DNA of 64,000 nt from an uncultured Desulfomonile sp. (GTDB lineage Bacteria > Desulfobacterota > Desulfomonilia > Desulfomonilales > Desulfomonilaceae), in NCBI GenBank assembly GCA_903952205.1, contig CAJBEZ010000071.1, forward strand, positions 124,001 through 188,000, given 5' to 3'. Below are positions 1 to 8,574 of the stretch, piece after piece (the first letter of the stretch is position 1; each line of letters opens with the position of its first letter). The notes beneath the pieces are model-generated. The model saw only the letters and a program-made list of their open reading frames with translations, had not been told where the DNA came from and searched no databases. A program made the position numbers and the translations under genes.

Positions 1-1
1 G

Positions 2-361
2 GATTCTGTGGCCAGCCTGGCGTCTACGGCCGGCAAAGAAACTCGTTCCGCTGCCCCACAAGGAGAGGATGCCCATCAATTCAAGAAAATGATTCTGACC
101 GCCATTCATGAGGTCGCATTCTATCCAAAAGGCGCATTGCATCGGAGAGAGTTTGGAGAAACCCTCGTGTCATTCACAATTCTCAGCGACGGCTCCATAG
201 AGAATCTATCAGTCGTAAGGAAATCAGGATCAGAATCTCTTGACAAAGCGGCGCTTCGGATCGTCGAAAAGGCGTCATCACACTTTCCTCCAATTCCAGA
301 AACTCTGGGACACAATAAACTCAACTACGTGATCCCGATCACATTCAGGAGAAAATCATAG
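2..361 (+). CDS. tonB: TonB-family protein, C-terminal part (cut by window edge)
   Basis: The reading frame is open from the left edge, so only about the last 119 residues are seen. They form a TonB C-terminal domain: an amphipathic helix with a YPKGALHRREFGET segment, then the strand pattern FTILSDGSIENLSVVRKSG and a terminal YVIPITFRRKS. This periplasmic domain passes proton-motive energy from ExbB/ExbD to TonB-dependent outer-membrane receptors by pairing with their TonB box. The stop codon lies one base before the ATG of the next gene, a corrinoid/iron-type binding protein, so the two are probably co-transcribed. A partner receptor is encoded at 4994-7453. The N-terminal anchor and proline-rich spacer lie outside the window. 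The family call is firm; the link to corrinoid uptake is inferred from neighbours. Confidence 0.82.
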   Translation, partial: DSVASLASTAGKETRSAAPQGEDAHQFKKMILTAIHEVAFYPKGALHRREFGETLVSFTILSDGSIENLSVVRKSGSESLDKAALRIVEKASSHFPPIPETLGHNKLNYVIPITFRRKS

Positions 362-362
362 A

Positions 363-1265
363 ATGGCTCTACGAGGATTTGTTTTGGGTCTGTTAATGCT
401 CTCCATGTATCCAGGCATGAGTGTGGAAAAGGTTTGGGGCCAATCAGCGAATCGCCTGTGCGTAAAAGACTCCATGGAGGCGCAGGTCTGCGTAAACGAT
501 ACTCCGAAAAGAATAGTTTCTTTAGCTCCAAGTCTCACGGAATTGGCATTTGAACTTGGGGCGGGTTCGAGTCTCGTTGGGCGCACCACCAGATGCAATT
601 TTCCGGAAGAGGCCAAAAAAGTTCCGGACATGGGCGCTTACATGAAGCCGGATTTTGAAAAACTTGTAGCGGCCAGGCCGGATCTGGTCCTAGCGCCTAA
701 GACTGGTATAAGACCTGAATTGATCGATCGTCTCAGGAATTTAAAAATACCGGTGTATGTTGATGACAGTTTAAATATTGAAGATATACGAAATGTTATC
801 ATCAATATTGCCAAGCTGTTGGGGAAAGAAAACCAGGCGACGCAGATTGTGGATGATATGCAATCCCGTCGGGATCGAATTAACGAAATGGTCAAAGGAG
901 AAAAAAAAGCAACAGCGCTTTTTGTCGTTGGAATTAGACCCCTGGTTGTGGCCGGTTCGAAATCCTTTCTTGGCTCACTCATACGAGAGGCCGGTGGCGT
1001 AAATATAGCTGAGAGCGTAGATGTTGAATACCCCAAGTTCAGTATTGAGGAAGTCATCAGGGCCAATCCTGATGTAATACTGATATTGGACAAGGAATGC
1101 CATGGTGAAGACTGTCTCAATCAATGGAAGAATCACATTCACTTAAAAGCTGTTCAAAAAAATAGAATTCACGAACTGGACGCTGACCTAATGAGCCGGC
1201 CAGGTGTCAGGACAATAGAAGGACTGGAGAAGTTGTCGAACCTGTTACACCCGGCTGTTTTGTGA
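363..1265 (+). CDS. btuF: BtuF-type periplasmic corrinoid (or iron-chelate) binding protein
   Basis: A 300-residue exported binding protein of the BtuF/FecB helical-backbone class. Residues 1-28 look like a signal peptide. The fold signature begins at about residue 50 (RIVSLAPSLTELAFELG), followed by VGRTTRC and LVAARPDLVLAPKTG. A later KFSIEEVIRANPDVILIL segment marks the second lobe. It delivers substrate to the BtuCD-type membrane transporter encoded immediately downstream. The ATG starts one base after the tonB stop. An extra Cys-containing segment (RLCVKDSMEAQVCV) precedes the first lobe. Family membership alone does not separate vitamin B12 from ferric siderophore substrates; a CbiZ gene and a cobalamin-riboswitch operon next door favour corrinoids. 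Confidence 0.85.
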   Translation: MALRGFVLGLLMLSMYPGMSVEKVWGQSANRLCVKDSMEAQVCVNDTPKRIVSLAPSLTELAFELGAGSSLVGRTTRCNFPEEAKKVPDMGAYMKPDFEKLVAARPDLVLAPKTGIRPELIDRLRNLKIPVYVDDSLNIEDIRNVIINIAKLLGKENQATQIVDDMQSRRDRINEMVKGEKKATALFVVGIRPLVVAGSKSFLGSLIREAGGVNIAESVDVEYPKFSIEEVIRANPDVILILDKECHGEDCLNQWKNHIHLKAVQKNRIHELDADLMSRPGVRTIEGLEKLSNLLHPAVL

Positions 1266-1308
1266 CGCCTCAAATCTTCAAAGAAAGCCGGAACAGCGCC
1301 AGGAAACA

Positions 1309-2337
1309 GTGACAGAGCGTTCATCACAAACAATGCGACCTAACATTCTGAGAAAAACCCTTGTTATAAACTCTCTCCTGTTTTTTGCCCTGTTGATTTC
1401 TATCCTTTTTTCATTATTGGAGGGAACAACCAGTGTGGGGTTTTGGGACCTGCTGAATTCCACCCTTTATGAAACCAGTTCAACAGGAGTTTCCACAATT
1501 GTCTTTTCTTACCGTTTGCCCAGAATTTTACTTGCATGTATTGCGGGAGCCGGGCTGGCCTGTTCCGGAGTGGTTTTTCAGGGAGTTTTGAGAAACCCGC
1601 TTGCCGACCCCTATATTATAGGAATAGCGGCAGGTGGGGCCTTGGGCGCGGTGACTTCAATAAGCCTGCTTAAATCAAACGGGTTGTTCATGACATCCAT
1701 TTCCTCTTTTGTGGGAAGTTTGGTTGCCGTCGCTCTCGTCTATGGTCTGACTTTATTGCGAAAGAATTCAACATACATAAATACCGTGATTCTGGCCGGC
1801 ATAATTGTAGGATCCCTTATGAACGCGACTATGCTCCTGATAATGTCGGTCAGCGGTTCTCATGAATTACAACGGGTCCTGTTCTGGTTAATGGGTGATT
1901 TTAGCCTTGCGGACTATGAACAGATAATGTTCTCAGGGCCGATAGTCATAGCGGGTTTTCTGCTAATTTACCTGAACGCCAACAGGCTGAATGTCTTGGC
2001 TCTGGGAGATGAATTCGCCTCAACTCTCGGTGTTGATGTTACAAAGCGCCGGCTTTTGCTCATGACCATAGCCTCATTAATCACAGGCTCCGTTGTCAGC
2101 GTATCTGGAACGATCGGCTTTGTCGGCCTGGTCGCTCCCCATTCCATGAGACTATTGTTTGGACCGGACCATAGGATATTGCTGCCGACGGCGTTCCTCG
2201 GCGGCGCCATATTCCTGGTCATCTCGGACACCGTGGCCAGGCTTGTGGCCTACCCTGTTGAACTTCCTGTCGGGGTAGTTACGGCGCTTAGTGGGGGGCC
2301 ATTTTTCCTTTACCTCTTGCTGAGGAATCAAAACTGA
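1309..2337 (+). CDS. btuC: BtuC/FecCD-type ABC transporter permease
   Basis: A 342-residue, strongly hydrophobic FecCD-family permease with about nine or ten membrane segments. Family hallmarks are YRLPRILLACIAGAGLACSG, VVFQGVLRNPLADPYIIGI and GFVGLVAPHSMRLLFGPDHR, the last near the cytoplasmic coupling loop. Two copies form the channel that takes substrate from the upstream binding protein and is powered by the downstream ATPase. The start is a GTG with AGGAAAC just upstream; an ATG 24 bases later is the alternative. The end of the protein (LPVGVVTALSGGPFFLYLL) is typical and complete. Confidence 0.88.
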   Translation: MTERSSQTMRPNILRKTLVINSLLFFALLISILFSLLEGTTSVGFWDLLNSTLYETSSTGVSTIVFSYRLPRILLACIAGAGLACSGVVFQGVLRNPLADPYIIGIAAGGALGAVTSISLLKSNGLFMTSISSFVGSLVAVALVYGLTLLRKNSTYINTVILAGIIVGSLMNATMLLIMSVSGSHELQRVLFWLMGDFSLADYEQIMFSGPIVIAGFLLIYLNANRLNVLALGDEFASTLGVDVTKRRLLLMTIASLITGSVVSVSGTIGFVGLVAPHSMRLLFGPDHRILLPTAFLGGAIFLVISDTVARLVAYPVELPVGVVTALSGGPFFLYLLLRNQN

Positions 2338-2418
2338 GAGTCCCCAGCCGGTTGTAAACATTAGACTCTGATGATCTCGGCATGCCCGTATTAAATGTTT
2401 GACCATGAGACCACTTCA

Positions 2419-3204
2419 ATGAAGGCCAACGTCCTAGAATGCAAATCTGTGAGCGTGATTTACAATGAACTGGTCGCTCTGGATAAAGTGAGCCTGTCCA
2501 TCAAAGCAGGAGATTTCCTGGGCATTGTAGGGCCTAACGGAGCCGGCAAGTCTACATTGATCAAAGTTATGAGCGGGTTACTGGAACCTGATACAGGAAA
2601 TGTAAATCTGAGCGATATCAACCTTAGATCTTTGTCAAGACAGGTCATAGCCAGAGAACTGGCTGTAGTTGTTCAGGAAGAAAACTCGGAATTCGGATTC
2701 AATGTTGAGCAGTACGTTGCGCTGGGTCGCTCGCCTCATCATGGTGGCCTGTACTTTGAGGGTTCACGTGACAGAGAAATAGTTCTCAACGCCCTGAGGA
2801 GAACTCATACGGAGCGACTGGCGTCACGTGATGTAAATTCTCTTTCAGGGGGAGAAAGACAGCATGTCAGAATTGCGCGGGCCCTGGCTCAGGAACCAAA
2901 TATCCTGATTCTTGATGAGCCTACAAACCATCTCGATATATTCTCCCAGATGAATCTGGGAGAATTGCTGAGGAATATCAACATGGAGGGCATAGCCATA
3001 GTAATGGTATCTCATGACATCAACTTCATGTGTCAGGCGTGTAATCAACTAAAACTGATGAGTGAAGGCAAAATCATCGCTGAGGGGATTCCAGGCGAAG
3101 TCATTACAGAAAACTCTCTGGCCGAAGCGTTCAAGGTGAAAGCATTGGTGGATATAAATCCTGTGACCAAGGCCACGAGAATCACTCCCTATGCAAAGAT
3201 CTAG
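2419..3204 (+). CDS. btuD: BtuD/FecE-type ABC transporter ATPase
   Basis: A cytoplasmic nucleotide-binding subunit of about 261 residues. It carries Walker A (GPNGAGKST), Q-loop region (VVVQEENSEFG), ABC signature (LSGGERQ), Walker B with D-loop (ILILDEPTNHLD) and the switch histidine (VMVSHD). The ATG at 2419 (MKANVLECK) is preferred over one 24 bases upstream because family members begin close to this point. It closes the tonB-btuF-btuC-btuD gene set. Its stop lies 15 bases from the stop of the convergent cbiZ gene, leaving no room for a separate terminator. Substrate is inferred from context. Confidence 0.87.
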   Translation: MKANVLECKSVSVIYNELVALDKVSLSIKAGDFLGIVGPNGAGKSTLIKVMSGLLEPDTGNVNLSDINLRSLSRQVIARELAVVVQEENSEFGFNVEQYVALGRSPHHGGLYFEGSRDREIVLNALRRTHTERLASRDVNSLSGGERQHVRIARALAQEPNILILDEPTNHLDIFSQMNLGELLRNINMEGIAIVMVSHDINFMCQACNQLKLMSEGKIIAEGIPGEVITENSLAEAFKVKALVDINPVTKATRITPYAKI

Positions 3205-3219
3205 AATCCGTTTTGAAGA

Positions 3220-4368
3220 CTACTTTCGCCATTTTGCATCGAAACCCAAAGCGAAGGACCTGTATACAAAGGATGCAAATTCTTGAGCGTCGATGGAGAC
3301 ATATTCGACCGATAATTCTTGGATAAAGGCCGGCGTCTCACAGAATTTGCCAGACACCGCAGCCGCAACCATAGCCCCCTGGGCGACAAGCATTTCCTTC
3401 ACGCAACCTGTCGGCAACACACCCCACATGCATTTTTCCCTGACATGAATCAGTGCGGCCAAGGCTGCGACCGTCGGAGGGTCCAAGTCTATGCTCGACA
3501 AATTTTTCGTGAACAATGCCGCCTGTTCAGACGTAAGAAACCGCCCTACCCCTTCACAAAAAACTTCTGCGTCCGCACACAGGGGACCAAGATGAGTCAT
3601 GCAGGAACACTGAACATTTGGAGACAGTGAATTTTGCCAGATCAACGTCTCCCTCAAGGCCTTAAGAGAAACTAGCCCTACCAATTCCCCCAACTTCGTG
3701 TGTTTGCCGGCGGAACTGAGCATGAGCCCCGATCCCCCTCGGGAGGCTACCAGGATTTGATCAGTGCCCGTCCCTGTGGCCATCGAATCAGAATAACGGG
3801 AGTAGATTCCCAACTCCCTCAATACGGCCGCTTTCGCTTCGGTCGCAGTCATGACACAATCCAGCAGAGCGACTGCGGAGACTCTGTGATTTATGAACAG
3901 CATCAGATTGATGGTTCCGGCATGGGGGACATCGTTGCCGTCGATGATCTCGAAACGGTCGTCCGTTTCATAAACCGCCGCAGGATCACCAGCAGCCATG
4001 GAATTGCACTCCACACCACCAGTGCAGACGGCGGTAACCTCAACATCTCGAAATTGCATGGTTTCAATGGAGGCGTTGTTCATGTTGGCGGCTGTTTCCA
4101 GAATGGCCGTTCTGTCCGAAGGAAGGTTGTAATAATCGCATATTGACTTGTGATAGCTTTCCGGGTCATCGATAATCTTGGAGTCCACAAAATCCAGATG
4201 GTCACGAGGCTCGCAGCACTGGTGATTGCATACAAAGCTTAAGTCGTCCCTGTAACCGCCCCCAACCCGGCACGTTGAAATGGATGCGCACAGTTCGAGC
4301 ATCTTGACAATAATTATTTTCTCCTCGCGATGAATCTCGATCCAATCCTGAAATTTCTTCAAAAGCAT
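3220..4368 (-). CDS. cbiZ: CbiZ-type adenosylcobinamide amidohydrolase with C-terminal extension
   Basis: Residues about 90-230 carry the CbiZ signature: TAVCTGGVECNSMAAGDP, an AGTINLMLFINHRVS segment, the TATEAKAAVL motif and the ATGTGTDQILVAS motif. CbiZ removes the lower part of the nucleotide loop of pseudo-corrinoids, yielding adenosylcobyric acid that the cell can rebuild into its own cobamide. The usual CbiZ is roughly 220-250 residues; this one is 382 with about 140 extra C-terminal residues (Cys-containing, no family recognised). The ATG at 4368 has GGAG six bases upstream, so it is preferred over the GTG at 4380. It is the last gene of the riboswitch-headed minus-strand operon, directly opposite btuFCD. 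This pairs uptake with corrinoid remodelling. Confidence 0.86.
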   Translation of the reverse strand: MLLKKFQDWIEIHREEKIIIVKMLELCASISTCRVGGGYRDDLSFVCNHQCCEPRDHLDFVDSKIIDDPESYHKSICDYYNLPSDRTAILETAANMNNASIETMQFRDVEVTAVCTGGVECNSMAAGDPAAVYETDDRFEIIDGNDVPHAGTINLMLFINHRVSAVALLDCVMTATEAKAAVLRELGIYSRYSDSMATGTGTDQILVASRGGSGLMLSSAGKHTKLGELVGLVSLKALRETLIWQNSLSPNVQCSCMTHLGPLCADAEVFCEGVGRFLTSEQAALFTKNLSSIDLDPPTVAALAALIHVREKCMWGVLPTGCVKEMLVAQGAMVAAAVSGKFCETPAFIQELSVEYVSIDAQEFASFVYRSFALGFDAKWRK

Positions 4369-4466
4369 AGAATTCTCCACATGGTGACGCTCGGATTACC
4401 GGCGACGCATAAATTGACGAGACGCATGTCCAGCTATATATTCCTGGATGATCTTGATGGAGGTCG

Positions 4467-4976
4467 TTATCGAACCGGTCGGTTTCCTCCTATATTTGGG
4501 AAATCGACTCTTTCCATGTAGGAGTTATAAGCCAGCCACTCCTGTAACTCACATACGGAGCCTTTCTTGACATACCCGATGTTCTTTACGTCAATCCGGG
4601 TAAAACAATCAGGTTCCAGCAGCTTGAATTCAATCAGATCTTCAGGCAAGACCATGAAAAGCTCCCTGCTCGGAATATGAACCGATTCAATCATTCCCTG
4701 GTCCTTGACTTGCCAATAGCCCTTGAACGAATAATGCCTGTAGGAAAAGAACCTTCGCCTAAAAGAGGATTCGTCGATTCTCTGGTGAGTTATGGCCCAG
4801 ATACCAGGACAGGTGGCCCTGAAGATAACCCCACCGGAGAAACCCAGTTGCACTGGTTTATCAGTACAGGTTATCTCAATTGAATTTTCGAGAGGGAAAA
4901 GCTGTCCGGCATTAGCTCCAGTAGGCGCTAAAGTCAAGACTATCAAGGATGCTATCACAGCTATATTTTTGATCAT
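4467..4976 (-). CDS. Small exported protein of the corrinoid operon, function unknown
   Basis: A 169-residue protein with a clear signal peptide (MIKNIAVIASLIVLTLAPTGANA). Four cysteines remain in the mature part (EITCTDKP, RATCPG, EPDCFTR, GSVCELQ), enough for two disulfides. The body looks like a small beta-rich domain. I recognise no family. The ATG has GGGAG upstream. It lies 17 bases after the TonB-dependent receptor and about 100 bases before cbiZ on the same strand, so it is probably co-transcribed under the cobalamin riboswitch. A periplasmic role with the receptor or its ligand is inference only. Confidence 0.7.
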   Translation of the reverse strand: MIKNIAVIASLIVLTLAPTGANAGQLFPLENSIEITCTDKPVQLGFSGGVIFRATCPGIWAITHQRIDESSFRRRFFSYRHYSFKGYWQVKDQGMIESVHIPSRELFMVLPEDLIEFKLLEPDCFTRIDVKNIGYVKKGSVCELQEWLAYNSYMERVDFPNIGGNRPVR

Positions 4977-4993
4977 AATCGGACTCCCGCTTT

Positions 4994-7453
4994 TTAGAAT
5001 GTTGTCAGGCCACGCATCCAGGTAGCCGCTCCCAGGGTTGATGGAAATCCATCGGAGACTGAACCGTAAAGCCTCTGACTCATTCTTGTGAGATCGGAAA
5101 CAGTGGGCATTCTCATTTTTTCGAAATCCAGCTTGGCTTTTAGACCAAAAAAGTATGTCCTTCCTGGGGCCGAAAAATACAGGATATCAAATGGGGGAGG
5201 AACCCAATTATCTGGTGGTAAATATGTGCCCTGCGGCGAATATTGACGGTCGCTAAAGTTCCTTACACCAAAATACAGTTCCGCCAGATCACCCCAGAAT
5301 TTCTGTGAAAAACTTATGTCGCCCCACTTGCATGCCTCAAGATCAGGCTGCTCATTGAAGATATCATTCAACAGGAAACGGCTTCCTACATAATGATACG
5401 CTATCATGCCGGAGAATCCCCATTCCCTGTTGTTGTAAATCAACTCGAGGTTGGCCATGTCGCTCGGGTTTAGAGTCAGCCATTTATCCAGAGTCGTTCG
5501 GCTCAAAGCGTCAGTGGTTTGCCAGTTGGACCCAAAGTATACTTTCTGTCTCGTGTAGTTGGATTTAACTGTCCAACGGGGCGTTATCCTGATCAACGAT
5601 TCAATCTCAACCCCTGCGTGTGATACATTCGGAACATTCACGTTCCTGCTGAGTCCGCCCTTTGCTGGATTCGGGTCAGGCCCCCAGAAGATTTCATTGT
5701 TCATGTCCAGCTCATAATATGTAGCGCCAACAAAGATGTTCCGTGTGAACCAGTGTCTGATTCCTACTTCTTCCAGAGTACCGTCTTCCGGCTGCAAAAG
5801 CCATATAGGGTCAGGGTGAACTTGAAAACCGCCATACCTAAGATTGATCATGTCATCGAAATTTGGAAATCGATATGGCGTGGAATGTTTGAAGTATATG
5901 TCAGAACCTAATTCACGATCATATACAAAACCTAGACCATACTGGGCAGCGCTCTTGTTGGGGTTGACTCGCCCTCTTACCGTATTGCCTGGACTCAAAG
6001 TTGTCTCTGAATACAGATCTTTGAGATCATAGTCTTCTGTCCGGTATCCAAGAGTGAGAATAAGCCGGTCGCAGAATCGTGTCTGGTTCATCATCCAATA
6101 CCCCACTGAGTCTCGATCACCTCTCGTGGATCCAGAATGGGCAAGACCTATTCGATTTGCTTTGATTGCACGTGTTTCCCTTACAAATCGGCCGCTTGAA
6201 TAGTCTAATCCCAGGGTTAGATCGTTGCGGAGAAATGAGTATTGGTCGGTGCGGGTGTATTTGAAGTACAGGCTTGAGTCCGTCCACCGCTGGTCGGAAC
6301 CCACCGTATCCGTGAAATAGAATGGAATACTCCTATCGTATGTCCGCCCTGCCCATGTGATCTCAAGGTTTCCAAGATTCTCCCCGGTGTAAATGAGTTT
6401 GACCATGGAGAAGTTGTCTCCACGATGCTCAGGGGGATCGTCAAATGGTGGTTGTCCCCAATAACCAGGCCTTATGTCCCTGATGTCTCTCCGTTGCCAT
6501 CTCGGCTGGTCTATTGCGTTGTAATTCGGAACTCGCTGGTCCGAAATCAAATGGCTTATGTCGAGCGTCAAATTTGGCGAGATCTTCCAGTTCAGGCTCC
6601 CATAAACGTTCACTAGTGACCATGGACCGGGTCGCGAGATTGGTTCTTCATTGCCGTTATCGCCATAGTAGGTTCTCCAACCTTGCTCATTATACCTGCC
6701 CATGAATATGCCTAGCGCCAGAGAGTCCTTAATGATGTTTGTGGCGGCCCATTCCCTGTCCAGGCCCCAGGAACCACCTTCAGCGCCAAAATACGTTCCT
6801 GGATTTAACCGGGGTTTCTTAAGGATGACATTTATAGACCCCCCGATGGCCTTATCTCCAAACGGGATAGTCCCGTCGCTTCTCAACACTTCAACCCGCT
6901 CAATGAGTTCCGGAAATATGAAATTGGTGTTGCTTTCGTTCCTGGGCATGTTGAGATTGGCTCCGTCCCACAAAATCGAAGTCCTGTTCGTCGTCTCATT
7001 GCTAAAACCCCTAATTGCAATGGGAGCTTCAAAGGCGTTTCCGGCAAATCCACCCATTGAATTCACACCCGCTTGCCCCTGAACCACGTCTGAAAGGCCG
7101 GTCCTGCCTAAAGCGGTCACCCCTCTATTTTCAATGACACTTATCGCAGCCGGGACTGCGGCAATGTTCTGCGGTTGACCAGTTGCGGAAACGACCTCCG
7201 ACCTGGTAGGCGCAAAATCTGAAAATGGTTGCCCTGAAGGTATCGGATCTCCGTATCCGAATCCTTCCTCTGACCTTGCTCCTCGGGATGCGCCACCTGC
7301 CGCAGGCGCCTGCACCTGCACACTCGGCAATTGCTCGGATGGAACCGGGGCCGCATCCTGAGCTACAACCCTGTCAATTGTTAATAGGCTCAGGAATAAG
7401 ACCATAGCCATTCTGATTAAAGTTCCAACGCTATATTTGTATTTAATCCTCAT
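4994..7453 (-). CDS. TonB-dependent outer-membrane receptor, probably for corrinoids
   Basis: An 819-residue TonB-dependent receptor. It has a signal peptide (residues 1-31), a possible TonB box (LPSVQVQAP near 43), a plug domain with IRGFSNETTNRTSILWDGA and IERVEVLRSDGTIPFGDKAIGG, then a long 22-strand-type barrel rich in aromatic turns. A final strand-like YFFGLKAKLDF lies at about residue 777, but a further 42 residues follow and end again in Phe, which is unusual. Such receptors import scarce large ligands using TonB energy. The cobalamin riboswitch upstream and cbiZ downstream point to a BtuB-like role, although the sequence alone would equally fit a siderophore receptor. Confidence 0.88.
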   Translation of the reverse strand: MRIKYKYSVGTLIRMAMVLFLSLLTIDRVVAQDAAPVPSEQLPSVQVQAPAAGGASRGARSEEGFGYGDPIPSGQPFSDFAPTRSEVVSATGQPQNIAAVPAAISVIENRGVTALGRTGLSDVVQGQAGVNSMGGFAGNAFEAPIAIRGFSNETTNRTSILWDGANLNMPRNESNTNFIFPELIERVEVLRSDGTIPFGDKAIGGSINVILKKPRLNPGTYFGAEGGSWGLDREWAATNIIKDSLALGIFMGRYNEQGWRTYYGDNGNEEPISRPGPWSLVNVYGSLNWKISPNLTLDISHLISDQRVPNYNAIDQPRWQRRDIRDIRPGYWGQPPFDDPPEHRGDNFSMVKLIYTGENLGNLEITWAGRTYDRSIPFYFTDTVGSDQRWTDSSLYFKYTRTDQYSFLRNDLTLGLDYSSGRFVRETRAIKANRIGLAHSGSTRGDRDSVGYWMMNQTRFCDRLILTLGYRTEDYDLKDLYSETTLSPGNTVRGRVNPNKSAAQYGLGFVYDRELGSDIYFKHSTPYRFPNFDDMINLRYGGFQVHPDPIWLLQPEDGTLEEVGIRHWFTRNIFVGATYYELDMNNEIFWGPDPNPAKGGLSRNVNVPNVSHAGVEIESLIRITPRWTVKSNYTRQKVYFGSNWQTTDALSRTTLDKWLTLNPSDMANLELIYNNREWGFSGMIAYHYVGSRFLLNDIFNEQPDLEACKWGDISFSQKFWGDLAELYFGVRNFSDRQYSPQGTYLPPDNWVPPPFDILYFSAPGRTYFFGLKAKLDFEKMRMPTVSDLTRMSQRLYGSVSDGFPSTLGAATWMRGLTTF

Positions 7454-7491
7454 GAGACTGTTTCTCCATTACGTAGAGACTGACGGCAAAA

Positions 7492-8214
7492 CTAAGGCCT
7501 GACGGGTCGACCGCGTAAGTCGGGGCCGTTGGGGCTTTCCCGGAAGAGGTCCCCAAACCAACGATCATCCCGAACGATGGCCCCCGGAATGTTAACAATC
7601 CCCTGCAGAAGATTATTGGGCTCTACCGGAGGCAATCTGTGCTCCTGAACTAATTGAGGCGGCAGTTGAGGTCCTCCGCATCCGATATTCGCGTCCTGAC
7701 GAGGCAGTAGCCCCACGACAGGACCCTGCGGAGCGCAGGCGACCGGGCCAACACCACACGCCGGGATCGGAGGAGATGGACAAAACTTTGGCGGCATGGG
7801 ATTCCCGCAACGAGGGGGTTGCGGCCTGCCGCATACCGAACCGCATGGCATTGAGCGATTGACAGGCAAAACCGCCTCAATCGCCCTGAACGGTAACTGA
7901 ATTGTAGCCTTCAGCAGCCCTACCGCATTGATCACAATTCTTCTGACGGGACCTTCTTCCCTGTAAGTTAAGGGGACTAGCCTCGGTTGACATGACGTAA
8001 CTTTAACAGGAGGGGGTGCTAGCCGATATTGCGATGGAACATTTTGACAGGCCCCAGATTGATCCGGGCCGCACGGCGCAGGTACAGGGTAGGAACATGA
8101 AGGCCCCGTAGGTTGGCAGACCTGAGGAATACCGACCCCGTGTGATTCCGTGAAGCATCCGATCACCATTAGCAACAACAAACTCATTATTAAGCTTTGG
8201 TGTGTCTGAGCCAT
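7492..8214 (-). CDS. Cys/Pro-rich predicted lipoprotein, first gene after the cobalamin riboswitch
   Basis: A 240-residue protein starting at an ATG with a strong AGGAGG. The N-terminus is a lipoprotein signal (SLLLLMVIGC, Cys20 as likely lipidation site). The mature part is rich in Pro and Gly and has about twelve further Cys, often as Pro-Cys or Gly-Cys (PSCSYPVPAPCG, MPCGSVCGRPQPPRCG). Only a short central stretch (IVINAVGLLKATIQLPFRAI) looks ordinarily folded. I recognise no family. It is the first gene of the riboswitch operon and ends 38 bases before the receptor start. By analogy with surface B12 lipoproteins of Bacteroidetes it might help the receptor bind ligand, but there is no sequence evidence for homology. 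Confidence 0.68.
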   Translation of the reverse strand: MAQTHQSLIMSLLLLMVIGCFTESHGVGIPQVCQPTGPSCSYPVPAPCGPDQSGACQNVPSQYRLAPPPVKVTSCQPRLVPLTYREEGPVRRIVINAVGLLKATIQLPFRAIEAVLPVNRSMPCGSVCGRPQPPRCGNPMPPKFCPSPPIPACGVGPVACAPQGPVVGLLPRQDANIGCGGPQLPPQLVQEHRLPPVEPNNLLQGIVNIPGAIVRDDRWFGDLFRESPNGPDLRGRPVRP

Positions 8215-8437
8215 TTAGACCTCCTATATCCGATAAAATGTGATTAATTCCAAAGTAACTTACTGATATAATGTGATATTTAGTTTTTCACAAAAGAACA
8301 CATCTCAAGTGGTCGGAATTAGCGATAGGTCCACAGACCAGACACTAAATCCGACTGACACTATTGAACCTGACTTGACGTGGTTGAATGTAGATGGGAA
8401 AATATTGGTAACGGGAACCGCCTGTTATTTCCCACCG

Positions 8438-8469
8438 GTCTTGAGTTCCGTTGCAGCGGAACTCAAGAC
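8438..8469 (-). other. 13-bp perfect stem-loop in the corrinoid operon leader
   Basis: The arms GTCTTGAGTTCCG and CGGAACTCAAGAC pair perfectly around a 6-base loop. It lies between the riboswitch terminator and the first gene, about 220 bases upstream of the ATG. There is no T-run on either side, so it is not a normal intrinsic terminator. It may stabilise or process the leader, or bind a protein as inverted-repeat DNA. Confidence 0.6.
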
Positions 8470-8497
8470 TAACGAACCCTTATGTCATGTCAAAATC

Positions 8498-8531
8498 AAA
8501 AAACCCTCTTACCTGAACGGTAAAAGGGTTT
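8498..8531 (-). terminator. Intrinsic terminator of the cobalamin riboswitch (expression platform)
   Basis: Read on the minus strand, the arms AACCCTTTTACC and GGTAAGAGGGTT (one mismatch) enclose a short GTTCA loop and run into TTTTTTG. It sits about 45 bases downstream of the riboswitch core and upstream of the lipoprotein gene. It is therefore the likely OFF-state terminator that closes the operon when corrinoid is bound. Confidence 0.8.
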
Positions 8532-8574
8532 GAGAACGAATTCCTGATCCCTTGTCTGCCCGCGCAGGTTTTTT

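Noticed and set aside
8273-8533. 86-codon plus-strand open frame
   Set aside because: It covers the riboswitch leader and terminator of the opposite strand and has no family resemblance.
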